A model generated the notes under the pieces. That model saw nothing but the letters and a program-made list of their open reading frames with translations, was not told where the DNA came from and made no database searches. A stretch of 64,000 bases of DNA, taken from Acanthochromis polyacanthus. Taxonomy: Eukaryota; Chordata; Actinopteri; Pomacentridae. The translations under genes were made by a program, and so were the position numbers. The stretch is taken from positions 8,886,768 through 8,950,767 of the forward strand of contig NC_067125.1 of assembly GCF_021347895.1 (NCBI RefSeq), given 5' to 3'. Shown piece after piece: positions 60,546-64,000 of this stretch. Positions within the stretch are counted from its first letter, which is position 1. Each line of letters opens with the position of its first letter.

Positions 60546-63500
60546 TGTGGGGGAATGCACAGCCTTGGAGGAGTGATGAGTGCTTTTCTCGTTACCAATG
60601 CTCTGAACAGGCCAGTAAACAATATTGCTGTAAAATACTAATAGCTATTTACAGTCAGGTAGTCAAACGTCTGGAAACACACAAGATCAGTCAGTGTGAT
60701 GGAGGAGATTGCCCCCCACACCACCCAACAGTCAACATTTTCCCATGTGTCTGGTTTCAGGTTGGAGCCAGCTTAGTGATCACTGTCTAACAAATGTAAG
60801 TAAGACAAAGAATAATAAAAGGAGTGTCAGTTCCTACTAGGGTTCTTGCTGTTGCACTCTCAGTATTTTTCTGAGGGTTTTATGGAGCCCTGCTGTGCAA
60901 AACACATCAATCCTCCCTGATTGAGGACCACAGACAGTTTCCCCTCTCTTCTGGAAGTGCCAGACCTTCTCTGGGAGTCTGTAAAGAAACCCTGCCTCGC
61001 TTTAAAACGCCATGACGTCACCACTGACCCAATTCTTGCTACGAACCTGCGAGCAGCCTCTCGCTGCTGTATCTGCATATTTAACAGGAGGGAGCGCAGG
61101 GGGGTGAGGGGGGTGGGAAAAGAGGGAAAAGAAACTCGATGCCCTCTCTCACAGCTTAGATTTACCAAACGTATGACTATGAATTTTTAGCCGCCGTAAA
61201 TTAGGGCAGAAGATGAACCTCAAAGTGAGTCCTCCTCCTCTTCCTCTCTGTTGCCGGAGCCCCGCGTGTGCAGTCATGGTGGGGGAAGAATCAGCGGATG
61301 AAAACGCTGTCAGGGAAAGAAGCTCACTCATCACAGAGCCAAAGACCCGCAGACAAATTTCAGGGAAGCTGTTGGCATAATCGTACAGTCTCGAGACAGG
61401 ACTGAGAGTGTCCTTGTGCATTCAAAGCAGTGTTTTATTGCTCGGCGAGCCTGTTTGCCCGCATGCATGCAGGAACTGTGTTTGTATAATGTCTGCACGC
61501 GTTTTGATTTTGAAGTACAAGAAAGTCAAGCTTTGTGCAAGTGTTCACCGGTGCATTTGTGCGAGTTTGAGAGTTTCTATTTCAGAAAACAACCAAGTGA
61601 CAGCAACCGGCAGAGACGGAGAAAGAGCGTGATTCTGTTTGACGTGCTGAAATCCTCAGCTGTCTGCTGGAGAGCGGCAGACACAGATATGGACAGAGAG
61701 GAAAGATAAGTAGAGCGTAAATGTTCCTTTACCAGATCATATATTCTGGGCTATCGCTGAGCATTTCATCCCTCTCTATCTCCTCCATCTCGACACACAC
61801 CATACGCCAGGCCTGGGAGGTACACGACGTGAAGCTCTCAGACATACTGAGCAAATTAAGCATCGTTAAAGATGAAATGTTGCAGCTGAAGATACTATCA
61901 GGACCGTAAACTCAAGTCAAGAATCACTTCAGAAACCACAAGAGGCCTGTTCCTGCTTTCATATAAACTGTATTGTAACTGACTGGATCCTTGCAGAGAT
62001 TTTAGTGTTTTATGGGATGAATCTCTTGTAAAAATGTTCCAGTAACAAGGTGATTTTGCTTAAAGTCACTCTTAGGTTTGCTATGCTTCTGTCAAAACTC
62101 TTACAGACATTCCATTACATTTAACTTCCAAAGGCGTAGTGAGACAAAGGTTTTGAGATGTTTGGAACAGTTATGTCTGACATGATCTAGTAGTCTTTCT
62201 GAGCTTTCAACCACATCTTAATCAAGGAAGTGCCTCAAATCTACTTTTGGAAACTTCCACCTGAAAAAACATCCTCAAATTTAGTCAGTAGGAGCTCCAC
62301 TGTGAGTTTTGGGCTCTGTGGATAAGAGACATTTCGGAGAATTTGGAAATACAGTAAGTCTTCTTGTTCTTGTCAGTAGACTGCCCAATTGAAACTGTAA
62401 ACTAGAGAGTAAATAATAGCCTCAGTAATGAGACGGTGGAATTGTAGTCTGCCTCAACAAATGTAGACAATGGGTGCAAGCCTGCCATTTCCACAAAACA
62501 TTTCACACAGGATTCCCCTCCCATTTTGCTGTCTGCATGTCACCATTTTCAAAATCCCCCCATGAGACATAACAACCAGCTTTGAGCTAGCAACCAGCAG
62601 GCTAAAAATGGCAAGTTTCACCCATAATTGTGTTTTTTTGCAAACAATCCCAAACACTGTAAAACACTTTTTTTTTTTGACAGATTAATGTGACTTAGTG
62701 AATTTTACAGCTGCTTGTGGGCAGATGTTGCAACTTTCAGATGGAGTCAGGCTAAAGGTTTCCTCCAATGCCAAACCTAGCAAACCTGCTTCTGGCTGTA
62801 ACATTACATCTACTGTACTGTATGAGTGGGATAGCTCTTCCCTGCAAGAAAGTGAATAACTACTTTCCCAAAATGTCTGACTCGTCCTTTAACAAACAAT
62901 TTCAACAAAAACACACAATGCAACAGCTGCGAGCAGCTCCGCATCTGTGAAATGAATGCTGGAAAGAGACAACATCAGCTGCCAGACCGAAACCTGTAAC
63001 CTCACGGACTGAGCGGCAGTCAGAATCATCAACAAGGAGTCAGTGGACAGCTGGAGAAAAATCAAGAAGGCTATTCACATTCACGTCAGATCTGACAGCG
63101 AAAACTAGAGTGTCTGAGCTGAGAACAACCACTTCATCATCTACAATGGAAGTGAAAAGCTTCAAAAGAGCGAGTAAGTGGATTCTGAGCTCAAATCAAA
63201 TTTATACCTCTGAAACAGTTTAAGGAAGGAACCTTCATCAATTTAAAACTGACTGATACACATTATATTTTAAATAAAATAGTCAATTTAGTTCTGATTT
63301 GTCGATGTGGTATTAATCAAAGCCTCTCACTGAGTAGCTTAATAGCTCGTCTGAGTATTTCTCTAAAATCCAACCTTGTCATTTTGCGTGAGAAACTCTA
63401 CCACCTTAATCACTGAACCTGGCTCCATTCTTTTTGGCCGCCGCCTTGATGTAACCATATCTGACAGGCTGAGACAAAAAAATGAGCAGAAATAACAACC

Positions 63501-64000
63501 AAATGAATAAGTCAATGATGTGTCTTGCTTTGGCCTCCAACAAACTGCTCTTCCCATGTGTTGTGTCTTTTCTGGCAGAGAAGCAGAACTCCATCACTCT
63601 TCCTGTGCAGACCTGTATCTTATTACCAGCAGCCTATAAGTTTGTGATGCATTAGGGAGTCAGTGTGTCGTACCGTGGCTCCCAACCAACTCCCAAACTT
63701 AGAAATGTGGGTTACATATGGGCCTAAGTGGGTGTGAAAGGGAATGTTAATCAGTCGAATGCTCTTCTCTGCCTCCGAGGGTGGAGTTCAGTGTTGTGTG
63801 TGCGTACATAGATGCTCGCCTGAGCTTCCATATGTTCCCATGCACAGCAGGGGGGCATGTCAGGACGGTCTTACGCTGGCAGCTGGAGGAGACCAACTGT
63901 GTGGCAGGCGCAGGGGTGGGTCGTGCATTCTCATAACACCCAACACACAACCAGACTGATCCATTTTGCTGTCCTCCAGTGTGGTGAACCAGGACGTCCT
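60546..64000. other. Non-coding stretch with weak exon-like signals
   Basis: 61000-61700 is GC-richer and repeat-poor with frames on both strands but no domain. Two weak terminal-exon-like signals (61811-61909 plus strand; 63406-63460 minus strand) are described in the findings. A T-run lies at 62669-62679. Nothing else is recognised to the window end. Confidence 0.4.

Noticed and set aside
63744..63959. Overlapping frames near the right edge
   Set aside because: No domain, opposite-strand frame of the same size, and no splice signals within the window.

Overview
The window looks like intergenic or intronic DNA of a bony (teleost) fish. The grounds are the transposon types present together: Tc1-like elements with IR/DR ends, TA-flanked MITEs whose termini read like ACACTACCGTTCAAAAG, TTAA-flanked piggyBac-type elements, hAT elements, tRNA-headed SINEs with (GGAT)n or (GAATT)n tails, and many long (CA/TG)n tracts. 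No bacterial-style operon, rRNA gene, tRNA gene or CRISPR array is seen. No intact multi-exon host gene can be recognised on either strand. Most open frames are chance frames or microsatellite translations (His-Thr, Cys-Val or Asp-Gly-Trp-Met runs).

Layout. 1-877 is the 3' two thirds of a Tc1-like transposon with an undamaged transposase frame. 4373-5854 is a MITE beside an old Tc1 copy that itself holds a MITE fragment. 11373-11946 is a short element with 19-bp inverted ends and a perfect 9-bp target duplication that carries the start of a RecQ-type helicase domain. 13646-16080 holds two SINE-like copies and a decayed LINE. 17541-20062 holds two TTAA-flanked piggyBac-like elements, one with another repeat inside. 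23177-24082 is a hAT-type element holding a SINE. 24878-25198 is an intronless, frameshifted NQO-like quinone reductase pseudogene. 25222-25910 is a deleted MITE, a (CA)58 tract and a SINE piece. 28170-38430 is sparse, with scattered repeats and an exon-like fragment at 37211. 43741-44785 has two more interspersed repeats. 46261-47412 is a local duplication around a SINE that holds a Tc1-type MITE. 47500-47898 is a solo LTR. 50634-51540 is a MITE holding a TTAA-flanked insertion. 51920-52296 is a LINE 3' end. 56081-57658 is a hAT element with an 8-bp target duplication, holding a SINE and a second hAT-type MITE. 59619-60167 is an element with about 108-bp inverted repeats whose core matches the insertion at 51 kb.

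Between these lie repeat-poor stretches (parts of 16-17, 20-23, 26-27, 35-37, 39, 42-46, 48-49 and 61 kb) where I find no coding signal. Some could be conserved non-coding elements, but only cross-species alignment can show that. The main content is a record of nested insertions, dated relative to one another by target-site duplications that can be read directly. The least ordinary items are the RecQ-carrying element, the inverted-repeat element at 59.6 kb with its shared core module, and a three-copy interspersed repeat family that I do not recognise by name. Family names rest on recognition from memory, not on a database search.
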